A stretch of DNA of 44,731 nucleotides, taken from positions 1-44,731 of the forward strand of contig CAYFPO010000018.1 in NCBI GenBank assembly GCA_964345035.1. Reading direction: 5' to 3'. Source of the DNA: CAYFPO01 sp964345035. Its GTDB lineage: Bacteria; Fidelibacterota; Marinisomatia; SCGC-AAA003-L08; GCA-002704045. A program made the translations under genes and the position numbers. Under the pieces are notes generated by a model. That model ran no database searches. It saw nothing but the letters and a program-made list of their open reading frames with translations, and was not told where the DNA came from. This document shows positions 33,203-41,655 of this stretch, piece after piece (positions within the stretch are counted from its first letter, which is position 1; each line of letters opens with the position of its first letter).

Positions 33203-34372
33203 ATGTTCAAATCAAGTTTTTTAACTATAATCCTAATCACAGGCTGGGGAATGAACCAGATTACATTCACCAGTGATGATATGTTCAATGAATTTGGTCA
33301 ATTTTTTCGGATGTACGGAAATTCAGGGGAAGTTTCAGTATCTGGGCTCCTTGGAAATACCGGAGGTCCACAAACTTGGGATTTTACGGAAGGACCTACT
33401 GCTGGAATTGGCAGAACGGATATTGTTGATCCAAATGACACCGAAGGTGTTGCATGGTTTCCGGATGCTGAATATGCTGAACAGGTAATAGGTGAAGGTA
33501 CGGGTGGCATGCAAAGTTTTGCATATTTTTCTAATTTACCAGGTTCAGGTAGGCTGAACTTTGGTGCATATAATGAAAATTTACCAGATGTAGATCCACA
33601 AATGGTGTATGAACCTCCAGTTATAGATTTTCCTGATCAGATAAACTTTGGTGATTCATGGACTGGAAATACCCAATTTTACACCAATGTAACTGCTGAA
33701 GGACAAACAGTACCAGTTATGGCAGAGATTAGCACAACGTATGAAGCTGACGCGTATGGAACAATAATTCTCCCGGAAATTGGAGAGGGAGAATGCTTGA
33801 GGGTGAATACTTTGGATCAAGTTGATGTTTATGCTGATTTGTTTGGTTTTGGCAATTATATGTATATTGCTACCAATTATATACGATCCTATTTCTGGTT
33901 AAGGGAAAATCAAGGTATTGCTACACAGATCGTTTCTCAACAAAGCGAGTCTGCTCCACCGGATAATTTTTCAATTGCATTGGCATTTGTAAGGCTGTTT
34001 GAATCCAGTGAATCCGGTCCAGAGGGATTACTGGGTGACGTAAATAATGACGGAGTGCATAATGTGCTGGACGTGGTGATAACAATAAATATTATTCTAC
34101 AGGTTGTGGAACCCAGCGATTATGAATCGTGGGCTGCTGATGTGAATCAGGATGGTGACCATAATGTGCTGGATATTGTATTAATAGTGAATATTATTCT
34201 GGGAGAAGACGGCACTGTGACTGCTATTCCAGATAATCCTGAATCTCAAGTTTTACCGCAATCAAATCCTGATGTTCAATATGAAGTATATCAGCGATCT
34301 TCCGGATTGCATGCTGTTCTAAATGATGCAGTTCATTATCTGAATAAGCAACTTCAAACACACCCAGAATAA
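33203..34372 (+). CDS. Secreted protein with dockerin-like module and read-through tail
   Basis: The 389-aa protein has a signal peptide (about 1-18) and an unrecognised beta-rich domain (about 20-270). Two dockerin-like repeats lie at about 280-335 (GDVNNDGVHNVLDVVITINIIL and ADVNQDGDHNVLDIVLIVNIIL, shortened forms). GGAGG lies 7 nt before the ATG. The final 55 residues are not dockerin-like and are encoded antisense to the TerB-like gene, overlapping it by 149 nt. The original stop was probably near 34207-34230 and lost, leaving a meaningless tail. Confidence 0.75.
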   Translation: MFKSSFLTIILITGWGMNQITFTSDDMFNEFGQFFRMYGNSGEVSVSGLLGNTGGPQTWDFTEGPTAGIGRTDIVDPNDTEGVAWFPDAEYAEQVIGEGTGGMQSFAYFSNLPGSGRLNFGAYNENLPDVDPQMVYEPPVIDFPDQINFGDSWTGNTQFYTNVTAEGQTVPVMAEISTTYEADAYGTIILPEIGEGECLRVNTLDQVDVYADLFGFGNYMYIATNYIRSYFWLRENQGIATQIVSQQSESAPPDNFSIALAFVRLFESSESGPEGLLGDVNNDGVHNVLDVVITINIILQVVEPSDYESWAADVNQDGDHNVLDIVLIVNIILGEDGTVTAIPDNPESQVLPQSNPDVQYEVYQRSSGLHAVLNDAVHYLNKQLQTHPE

Positions 34373-34631
34373 AATCAATTTTCTGCTGGTAGTCAAATTC
34401 TGAGTTCAGGAGTTTCCCGAACTGAAAGATATCTGTCGATTCTTTTAATAGTTCATTGGCGGACTTTATGGTTTCCAGTGATTCTTCCGGAGATAAGTCA
34501 AAAAAATCAGAAATGATCTCCTGAGTCATCAATATTTCGTCTTCCTCAACTACATCATCAGCGTTAACAATCGACATGATTAATGTTGAACAAGCCAACG
34601 GAAGATTCATGTTTAATTCATCAATTTTCAT
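34224..34631 (-). CDS. TerB-like helical protein
   Basis: The 135-aa protein is acidic and all-helical, with two TerB-type (tellurite-resistance/DUF533) repeats: IVNADDVVEEDEILMTQEII and VAYSDNELHHLEQHAIRKIADILHI. In the family the paired acidic D/E sites bind metal ions. The physiological role of stand-alone members is unclear; they often go with DnaJ or envelope stress proteins. It is convergent with the dockerin gene, overlapping it by 149 nt, and divergent from the DUF512 gene. Confidence 0.72.
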   Translation of the reverse strand: MKIDELNMNLPLACSTLIMSIVNADDVVEEDEILMTQEIISDFFDLSPEESLETIKSANELLKESTDIFQFGKLLNSEFDYQQKIDFILGVFEVAYSDNELHHLEQHAIRKIADILHIEHQDLIAVKLEIQDYLE

Positions 34632-34738
34632 ATCCTGAAAACTTACAGCTAATTAACTATTTCCATAGTGAATTATTTAATTGGTTGAGTGAAACTAAAG
34701 TAAATTTTGGGCTTATTAAATCAATATATTGATATAAT

Positions 34739-36022
34739 ATGCGAATAATAAAGGTACAACCAAACACTTTGGGTGCAGAACTCAATCTCAAACCCGGCGA
34801 CAGATTACTGAAAATTAACGGAAAACGGGTTCGGGATGAAATTGATTATCGGTTCAAAATCACAGAGGAAAATGTCTCATTAGAATTTGAAATTTCTGGT
34901 GAGAGATCTCTTATTGATGTAGAAAAGGAATATGATATTGATCTCGGTGTAGAGTTTGAAGAGTTTAAGATCCGGTCTTGTGCTAATGATTGTGTATTTT
35001 GCTTCGTTAATCAGAATCCGGATGGTATGCGGTCAGAAATGTATTTCAGGGATGGTGATTACAGATTATCCTATCTCCAGGGTCACTATATTACCATGAC
35101 CAATATGGGGCAAAAAGAATTAAACCGTATTGTTGAACAGCGATTATCTCCATTATATATTTCTGTCCACACAACTGACATTGAATTACGTCGTCGTCTA
35201 TTCTTATACAAAAAAAATGATAACTTGCTGGATAAGATTAAATTCCTCGCATCCAATGACATTACACTCCATGCTCAAATAGTCCTAATGCCAACCATTA
35301 ATGATGGTGAATATCTCAGAAAAACAATTGAAGATATTTATCAGTTTTATCCCGGTGTACAGTCATTATCCATTGTTCCGGTAGGGTTAACCAAACACCG
35401 TACCGGTTTAATGCAAATACCAACTGTGAATAAAGAATATGCCAAGCAATTTATTGAGTTGGTTAGAGATCTACGAATAGAATTTCCAGGTGGATCTAAG
35501 AGCCCGTTTATTTTATTGTCTGATGAATGGTATTTAATTTGTGGGCAGGCATTCCCGCGGAAATATGATTATGGTAATCTGGATCTGATAGAAAATGGTG
35601 TAGGGCAGGTGAATGATTTTATGGAAAATTTTGAATCAGAAAAAGATCAACTTCCGACAAAATTAAATGCTCCAACTAAATTCACCATTGGCACCGGAAC
35701 AATGATTTCCGACTACTTTCAAACTTATGTAGCCGATTACCTGAATCAAAACATTGAAAATTTAACTGTTGAGATAGTCCCAATAATCAATCAATTTTAT
35801 GGAGATATGGTAAAAGTGGCAGGATTACTGACAGGTAAGGATATAATTTCACAGTTAAAGGGTAAGGATATTGGTTCTGCTGTCTGGTTTTCTCATAGAA
35901 TTCTGAACGAGGATCAAACTGTTACACTAGATGATATGAGCCTGGATCATATTTCATCAGAATTGAATGTGCCAGTAAATGTCTCTAACGATAGTATTCT
36001 TGAAATTTTTAAAAAGAAGTAG
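34739..36022 (+). CDS. DUF512 radical-SAM-type protein with N-terminal PDZ-like domain
   Basis: The 427-aa protein starts with a PDZ-like domain (about 1-50: PNTLGAELNLKPGDRLLKINGKRV). A radical-SAM-type cluster, Cys81-x3-Cys85-x2-Cys88 (CANDCVFCFVN), and a TIM-barrel region follow. The C-terminal DUF512 domain includes FTIGTGTMISDYFQ. Family members are Fe-S oxidoreductases of unknown reaction, frequently encoded just before the GTPase gene der, as here (2-nt gap). The perfect palindrome ATCAATATATTGAT (34720-34733) sits directly before the start, and no Shine-Dalgarno is evident. Confidence 0.88.
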   Translation: MRIIKVQPNTLGAELNLKPGDRLLKINGKRVRDEIDYRFKITEENVSLEFEISGERSLIDVEKEYDIDLGVEFEEFKIRSCANDCVFCFVNQNPDGMRSEMYFRDGDYRLSYLQGHYITMTNMGQKELNRIVEQRLSPLYISVHTTDIELRRRLFLYKKNDNLLDKIKFLASNDITLHAQIVLMPTINDGEYLRKTIEDIYQFYPGVQSLSIVPVGLTKHRTGLMQIPTVNKEYAKQFIELVRDLRIEFPGGSKSPFILLSDEWYLICGQAFPRKYDYGNLDLIENGVGQVNDFMENFESEKDQLPTKLNAPTKFTIGTGTMISDYFQTYVADYLNQNIENLTVEIVPIINQFYGDMVKVAGLLTGKDIISQLKGKDIGSAVWFSHRILNEDQTVTLDDMSLDHISSELNVPVNVSNDSILEIFKKK

Positions 36023-36024
36023 TT

Positions 36025-37338
36025 ATGTCCAATAATGTAGTAGCAATTCTGGGGCGGCCAAATGTTGGGAAATCCACTTTGTTCAACAGACTTATTGGCA
36101 GGCAGCATTCTATTGTATCACCCATTGAGGGGATTACGAGAGATCGTATATATGGCAATGTTGAGTGGACAGGCAGACAGTTCGATTTAATTGATACCGG
36201 CGGATTCCTCCCTGCAAGCGAAGATACAATTGAGCAGGCGGTAAGAAAACAGGCTCAACTGGCGGCGGAAGAAGCACACCTGATCATTCTGATGATAGAT
36301 GGCCGTGAAGAAATTACATCAAGTGACAGAATACTGGCGGAATTGATACTCAAATCAGAGAAACCTTTTTTACTGGTTGTGAATAAAATTGATGATGAGA
36401 AATATGAAATTGATGCATTGAAAGCATTCGAGTTAGGTTTGGGTGAACCAATGAATATTGCTGCAGATGGGGGAAGAAATGTCGGTGATCTGTTGGATAT
36501 AATATTAGAAAAATTACCACAGCATTCAAGTAATAAAAATTTACAGACTGATGCAATTAATATGGCCATAGTCGGAATGCCGAATGTTGGGAAATCATCC
36601 TTGATGAATGCACTGTTGAAAGAGGAAAAATCCATAGTCACGGATATTCCTGGGACTACACGGGATTCTGTGGATTCGTATATACGATATTTTAATCAGA
36701 CTTATCGTTTAATTGACACTGCCGGACTCCGAAAAAAAAATAAACAGGATGATGCAATTGAATTTTACAGTACAGTGCGTACATATCGTGTAATTGATGA
36801 AGCCAATGTGGTGCTTGTGTTAATAGATGCCGATAAGGGTTTTACAACTCACGACAGAAGCATAATAAGATATGTTATGGATAAGGGTAAAGGTTTGGTT
36901 CTGGTAATTAATAAATGGGATTTAATAGAGAAGGAAACAAATACGATGAAAGAAATGACTGATCTGATTCATTATGAATATCCTGCTCTCAGGTATTTCC
37001 CAAAATGTTACATTTCAATTAAGAATAATCAACGATTATTTCAGCCATTGGAAGCTGCCGCACAGGTCTTTGAATCTATGAGCCTAAAACTGAAGACAAG
37101 GGATTTGAATGAATTCATCAAAGCTGTGGTATCTCGAAGGCAGCCGCCTTATGTGAAAGGTAAAAATCTTGCCATTAAATATGTAACACAGGTACGCCAT
37201 TCTCCGCCCATATTTGCTTTTTTTGTAAACTATCCTGAGTTGTTTCCGGTTACATATAAACGGTTTCTTGAGAATCAATTCAGGAACACATTTGACTACA
37301 CCGGTGTTCCGATCAAGATTTCCTTCAGGAAGAAATAA
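36025..37338 (+). CDS. der: Ribosome biogenesis GTPase Der (EngA)
   Basis: The 437-aa protein has two tandem GTPase domains: GRPNVGKSTLF (residue 10 onward), DTGGF and NKID in the first, and GMPNVGKSSLM, DTAGLRKK and NKWD in the second. A KH-like C-terminal domain ends the protein. It assists late 50S subunit assembly and is normally essential. It follows the DUF512 gene by 2 nt and is followed directly (0 nt) by a TTG-initiated metalloprotease gene. Confidence 0.97.
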   Translation: MSNNVVAILGRPNVGKSTLFNRLIGRQHSIVSPIEGITRDRIYGNVEWTGRQFDLIDTGGFLPASEDTIEQAVRKQAQLAAEEAHLIILMIDGREEITSSDRILAELILKSEKPFLLVVNKIDDEKYEIDALKAFELGLGEPMNIAADGGRNVGDLLDIILEKLPQHSSNKNLQTDAINMAIVGMPNVGKSSLMNALLKEEKSIVTDIPGTTRDSVDSYIRYFNQTYRLIDTAGLRKKNKQDDAIEFYSTVRTYRVIDEANVVLVLIDADKGFTTHDRSIIRYVMDKGKGLVLVINKWDLIEKETNTMKEMTDLIHYEYPALRYFPKCYISIKNNQRLFQPLEAAAQVFESMSLKLKTRDLNEFIKAVVSRRQPPYVKGKNLAIKYVTQVRHSPPIFAFFVNYPELFPVTYKRFLENQFRNTFDYTGVPIKISFRKK

Positions 37339-39432
37339 TTGATTTTCCGAAATCATTATTACATCATTCTTATCATCATTTCCAATATTTTTGGAGTTGA
37401 GAAATGCGGATTTTATAATCCAAATCTTGATATTGACCGGAATTTAACGAACTGCACAACAGCAGAGATGCAGAAAACGATCCTCACACCGGAAGGACAT
37501 TGTTATATTCATTTTGATACGACCGGAATTGATGCGCCGGATTTGGAGGATCAGGATTTGGACGGCATTCCAGATTTTATCAATGAAGTATCGCTTGCAG
37601 CAGACAGTGCTTATACTCTTTTAGTGGAAACAATGAATTATAATGATGGAGCCAATGGAATTAACAATATTACAGATATTTTTGTGATTGAATTGTATGG
37701 ATCCTCCTATGGATGGACAAGAAAAGTTGATGATTCCTGTAACGATTCCTGTGTTGAATTGGATAATAATTACGATGAGGGTAATTATTACACGCACGGT
37801 GTAACTGCAATGCAGGTGACACTCATTCATGAATATTTTCACACAATTCAACTTGAGTACCAATGCAATACCGGGTCTGATTCATATTTCTATGAGCTGA
37901 CTTCCACCTGGATTGAAGATGTGGGATATCCGGATATTAATGATTACCTGAATTTTATGACACAGTCAAACAGTGTAAATAACTACTATAAATATCCTGA
38001 GCAGAATTTTGATAATACCAATGGCTACAGCGCAGCCTGGTTTGGTCATTATCTCAGTACTCAGTATGATAATATTGGCGGAATCACTCACGTAGAAGAA
38101 CTGGAAAGTGTAATCATGAGAAAGATATGGGAGCGCATCGCTGTTTCCGGTAGTTCAGCGTTAAATATTGTGGATTATATTTTGGAGAATGATTATAATA
38201 GTTCATTCATTGAAGCTTGGGTAGAGTTCAATAGCAGAAACCTGTTTAACCAGATCGACGAATCATTTTATTATTACCAGGATCAAGCTTTAATTGATCC
38301 CATCATTACATCTGCTACAATTGAAATTGAGGACTCCATTTATATAGGCAATTATACAGTAAACAATAAATCGGTTGAAATACAATCCTTTAGTATGTAC
38401 CAACCGGGTATATTGGATATAAATATAAATTCAAGTTCAGGGAATCATTTTGGCAACATAGTTTTAAAATCTTTGGAAGAAAATAGTATTGAACCAATAT
38501 TCTATGGCAATACAGATCCAATAACTGACAGTGACAAATTGTATTTTGTACTCAGCACAACAAATGATTCACAAATAACCACAACAATTGATTTAACTCC
38601 ATCATTTTCACCTTTACCTCCTGAAGAAATTTTTTCACTTACAGCTCCGGATTATGTAGATATTTGGTGGGATCCATCACCGGGACCGGGAGATACCCTG
38701 TATTATATCATTTTTCGGGATGGTGATTCAATATTTAGTACAACAGATACTGCAATAACGGACACAGGATTGGATGAGTTTACAGAATATTTGTACGAAA
38801 TTGCAGCAGTAAATTATATTGGACAATCGGAATTGAAAACAATCACAATCAATACGGGGGAACCGGATTATCCCACAGAACCGGATGAATTGTTTGTTCT
38901 TGCGGATTGGGATGAGATAAATTTATTGTGGAGTTCCTCAAGTGGTCCGGGAACTTCCATTTCATACACTATTTTCAGAAACAATGACTCCCTTGTTACC
39001 GTGGAAGATACAACATTTTTGGATATTTCAATTGATCCGTCAACAAATTATAAATATGATCTATATTCAGTCAATCGGATTGGTAAATCTGTCCAACCCC
39101 GTACCCTGAACACAACTACCTGGCCTTCTCCTGAAAATATTAATGAGACGGAGTTGCTAACCGTTTACCCAAATCCAGTTAAATTCCAGGAAATTGGAAG
39201 CTTGACTATCATAATCGACTCGGAATCAGAGATCAATTCAGGGACTTTTCGAATTTACGATCTACTTGGAAGGGAAGTTACTGTATGGCAAGACATCATC
39301 TTAGAAAAAGGCAGACAACGAATTACATTTAATGGATTGGGTGATACTCCTGTGGCAAGCGGATTGTATTTTATATCTTATCAGCCACCAGGCAAAAAAC
39401 TGACATCCATTCCTGTAATGATCATACATTGA
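37339..39432 (+). CDS. Secreted zinc metalloprotease with FnIII domains and T9SS-type C-terminal sorting domain
   Basis: The 697-aa protein from TTG 37339 has an N-terminal hydrophobic signal (about 6-19) and an MXAN_6640-like metallopeptidase domain. Its zinc-binding HEYFH motif is at 164-168 and a likely third ligand lies in the STWIEDVG segment (189-196). Two fibronectin-III-like domains follow (about 425-590). The last 85 residues (VYPNPVKF ... FRIYDLLGREV ... ASGLYFISYQ) are a typical type A sorting domain of the type IX (Por) secretion system. It is probably exported and anchored or released at the cell surface. No T9SS machinery gene is in the window. Confidence 0.85.
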   Translation: MIFRNHYYIILIIISNIFGVEKCGFYNPNLDIDRNLTNCTTAEMQKTILTPEGHCYIHFDTTGIDAPDLEDQDLDGIPDFINEVSLAADSAYTLLVETMNYNDGANGINNITDIFVIELYGSSYGWTRKVDDSCNDSCVELDNNYDEGNYYTHGVTAMQVTLIHEYFHTIQLEYQCNTGSDSYFYELTSTWIEDVGYPDINDYLNFMTQSNSVNNYYKYPEQNFDNTNGYSAAWFGHYLSTQYDNIGGITHVEELESVIMRKIWERIAVSGSSALNIVDYILENDYNSSFIEAWVEFNSRNLFNQIDESFYYYQDQALIDPIITSATIEIEDSIYIGNYTVNNKSVEIQSFSMYQPGILDININSSSGNHFGNIVLKSLEENSIEPIFYGNTDPITDSDKLYFVLSTTNDSQITTTIDLTPSFSPLPPEEIFSLTAPDYVDIWWDPSPGPGDTLYYIIFRDGDSIFSTTDTAITDTGLDEFTEYLYEIAAVNYIGQSELKTITINTGEPDYPTEPDELFVLADWDEINLLWSSSSGPGTSISYTIFRNNDSLVTVEDTTFLDISIDPSTNYKYDLYSVNRIGKSVQPRTLNTTTWPSPENINETELLTVYPNPVKFQEIGSLTIIIDSESEINSGTFRIYDLLGREVTVWQDIILEKGRQRITFNGLGDTPVASGLYFISYQPPGKKLTSIPVMIIH

Positions 39433-39440
39433 CGGATTCA

Positions 39441-40037
39441 ATGCAAACGATCCTTGCTCCCTCAACCGGTGTGTATAAAAGTAAAGGATCAAAATTTCTT
39501 GGATTTGCATTTCCTGTTTCTATTCTCAAGGAAATCAAACAACATCACGATATATTGAAAGAAAATTATACTGATGCTACTCATATTTGTTATGCATACA
39601 GACTATATATTCAAGACAGAATTGATGATTTTTCGGCAGATGCAGGAGAACCAAACGGCAGTGCAGGTAACCCCATTCTTAATTCCCTTAAACGGAAAAA
39701 TTTGGTGAATACGGTTCTATATATTATTCGGTATTTTGGTGGATCAAAATTGGGTATACCAGGATTGATAAAATCCTATGGACTTGCAAGTGAAAACACC
39801 TTGTTAAATTCCAATATTATCCAATGGCAGAAGCTGGTCAATATTCAATTAGAATATGGGTATGAATTTGGTGATATAATTGAAAATACAATAACAACAT
39901 TCAATGGCAGTGTATTTGAGAAGAAATTTGAAGAATCCGTCTGGATCAATGTATCAATTCCCGTGGGAATATTGGAAGAATTTCAAAAGAGGGTCATGTC
40001 AATTACAAATGGATCAATCAAAATTAAACATCCTTAA
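39441..40037 (+). CDS. YigZ/IMPACT family protein
   Basis: The protein is 198 aa from ATG 39441; a TTG at 39429, overlapping the previous stop as TTGA, is an alternative giving 202 aa. The UPF0029 N-terminal domain is clear: KSKGSKFLGFAFPV, THICYAYR, DAGEPNGSAGNPIL and RYFGGSKLGIPGLIKSY. The C-terminal domain is short and ferredoxin-like (DUF1949). Family members bind translation components or RNA; the precise role in bacteria is unknown. Confidence 0.9.
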   Translation: MQTILAPSTGVYKSKGSKFLGFAFPVSILKEIKQHHDILKENYTDATHICYAYRLYIQDRIDDFSADAGEPNGSAGNPILNSLKRKNLVNTVLYIIRYFGGSKLGIPGLIKSYGLASENTLLNSNIIQWQKLVNIQLEYGYEFGDIIENTITTFNGSVFEKKFEESVWINVSIPVGILEEFQKRVMSITNGSIKIKHP

Positions 40038-40147
40038 CATTCTCAATGCTAAATTCTTAAAATGTATTTCAGGGAATTTAGATAATATTTATTGGTAAGA
40101 GTTTAATATTGATAATAAATTTTCCGGCTTGAAATTAAGCAATCAGA

Positions 40148-40214
<67 letters not shown>

Positions 40215-40251
40215 CCCGCTACCAAGCAGAGGTTACAACCTCTAAAACAGT

Positions 40252-40282
40252 AAAGCCACTTTTTTCAAGTGGCTTTCTTTTT
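40252..40282 (+). terminator. Rho-independent terminator after tRNA-fMet
   Basis: AAAGCCACTT (40252-40261) pairs perfectly with AAGTGGCTTT (40267-40276) and is followed by CTTTTTA. Confidence 0.9.
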
Positions 40283-40369
40283 ATCTCTCTTAATTACAAA
40301 TACTTGCAGCATTATTATTGATTTTGTATTAATAATGTGAAATAGCAAAATCCGTAATGTTATCCTACC

Positions 40370-40488
40370 GTGGCTAACAAGTTTAGAAATCCGATTCAGT
40401 TTAAATCCAAGTTGAAAGACTTTAGAGGACAGATGACGGCTGTAATGGTAAATATTAATTCTCCAAATAAAATACGAATCTACAAAGG
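40370..40488 (+). CDS. Partial hypothetical ORF running into the scaffold gap
   Basis: From GTG 40370, about 40 codons (ANKFRNPIQFKSKLKDFRG, then QMTAVMVNINSPNKIRIYKG) run into the run of Ns. No family is recognised. Whether it belongs to the cyclotransferase-like gene beyond the gap cannot be told, because the true gap size is unknown. Confidence 0.3.
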
Positions 40489-40588
40489 NNNNNNNNNNNN
40501 NNNNNNNNNNNNNNNNNNNNNNNNNNNNNNNNNNNNNNNNNNNNNNNNNNNNNNNNNNNNNNNNNNNNNNNNNNNNNNNNNNNNNNNN
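40489..40588. other. Scaffold gap (100 Ns)
   Basis: Exactly 100 Ns, the usual placeholder for a gap of unknown length. Linkage of 40589-44731 to the preceding sequence depends on scaffolding. Confidence 0.99.
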
Positions 40589-40923
40589 GTTTACGGAACA
40601 TTAAAACAAGGTTGTTCAAATCACGACAGAATCTTTGGTGGATATGATATAAAGATCACACCTGCGTGGACATATGGCAAACTTTATGATTTAGGTTGGT
40701 ATCCTGCGATGACAATGGGAATGAAAAAGTTTATGGTCAGCTCATAGAATTTGAGAACCCTGAAATCTTACAAAGAGTAGATTACTTGGAAGGATATAAA
40801 GGTAAAAATCATCCTGATAATTATTATGAAAGACGCATGGTTGATGTGTTTGTGAATGGTGAGGTGTTTAAGGCGTGGGTATATGTAATGGAGGAGGTTA
40901 ATATAAAAAATCATTTTAAATAA
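40589..40923 (+). pseudogene. Gamma-glutamylcyclotransferase-like (AIG2/GGCT) gene, 5' missing and frameshifted
   Basis: After the gap the sequence reads VYGTLKQGCSNHDRIFGG, the start motif of the GGCT fold, up to LYDLGWYPAM (about 40711). The frame then changes and continues as NGNEKVYGQLIEF, then LQRVDYLEGYKG, NYYERRMVDV and AWVYVM to a stop at 40923. One base appears to be missing around 40706-40713. It is either a true pseudogene or an assembly error beside the gap. Family members cyclise gamma-glutamyl groups; this copy's activity is unknown. Confidence 0.65.
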
Positions 40924-41010
40924 ATATTTATATATAAAATTATATGGAAAATAGTTTTATAGAGTTTTGTATTAATGTAGAAATATATGCAAAAAAAAAA
41001 AAATAAACAC

Positions 41011-41038
41011 TTGAAAAGCAGTATATATATGGTAATAT
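41011..41038 (+). promoter_or_regulatory. Putative promoter of the lipoprotein-TPR pair
   Basis: TTGAAA (41011-41016) and TAATAT (41033-41038) are 16 nt apart, within an extremely AT-rich spacer (40924-41091) that also holds a run of 13 A. I see no gene in that spacer. Confidence 0.4.
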
Positions 41039-41124
41039 AATTAATAAATAATATATATTATATATAATGGTAGTGTGGAAATATATTATCTATGAAAGAA
41101 AGTACATTTAAAAAGGGAGAAGCT

Positions 41125-41655
41125 GTGAAAATTAAGATGTTATATTTGACGATTATCGCTCAAATTTTATTATTTGTATCTTGTGAATTAAACGTCAATA
41201 AACAACCTGTTTTAGAATATGATGGTAAGGTTGTAATTGAAACCCCAGCCCCATGGTTGATAAACAATGCACTAGGCCGTGGTAATGAGCATAAAATAGA
41301 AATCAATAATCCGGTTGTAGAGGCAACTGTATATGGGAATGAAATTGACCCAAATATTTATTTAGCATCTGGTGGCGAAAAATTACCTGAAGGTTCTTGG
41401 GTTAAAAATGTAAATAATTACGAATATATAACCCATATTAAGTCCAGTTCTATTATTTTACTCGAAGACCAACTTCTACTACATGTTTTAAACCCTGCAG
41501 ACAGCTATTATTTATCTGAAAATAATGAGTGGGTTGCATTTGATGCTAATGCTTATTTAAACACAAGTGCAATAAAAACAGGTCTTGATGGGTCCTGTAC
41601 TGTCATAACCACAGTTAAAATTTCCTCTTCAGGAGATGATGATTTAAATGAATAA
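41125..41655 (+). CDS. Small lipoprotein of unknown function
   Basis: From GTG 41125 (GGGAG about 6 nt upstream) the product is 176 aa with a classic lipobox ending LFVSC (Cys20), then ELNVNKQPVLEYDG. An ATG at 41092 would add 11 charged residues before the signal and is less likely. The mature part is polar, beta-rich and acidic at its end (SSSGDDDLNE). I recognise no family. Its last 8 nt overlap the start of the TPR-HTH gene, so the two are translationally coupled. The local base composition looks more AT-rich than the flanking genes. Confidence 0.7.
   Translation: MKIKMLYLTIIAQILLFVSCELNVNKQPVLEYDGKVVIETPAPWLINNALGRGNEHKIEINNPVVEATVYGNEIDPNIYLASGGEKLPEGSWVKNVNNYEYITHIKSSSIILLEDQLLLHVLNPADSYYLSENNEWVAFDANAYLNTSAIKTGLDGSCTVITTVKISSSGDDDLNE

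Noticed and set aside
36255..36641. 128-codon minus-strand open frame inside der
   Set aside because: It lies wholly antisense to conserved Der GTPase motifs and has no independent features.
40924..41091. Replication origin or CRISPR leader in the AT-rich spacer
   Set aside because: It has no DnaA boxes, no repeat-spacer array and no cas genes; it is simply AT-rich with a promoter-like sequence.
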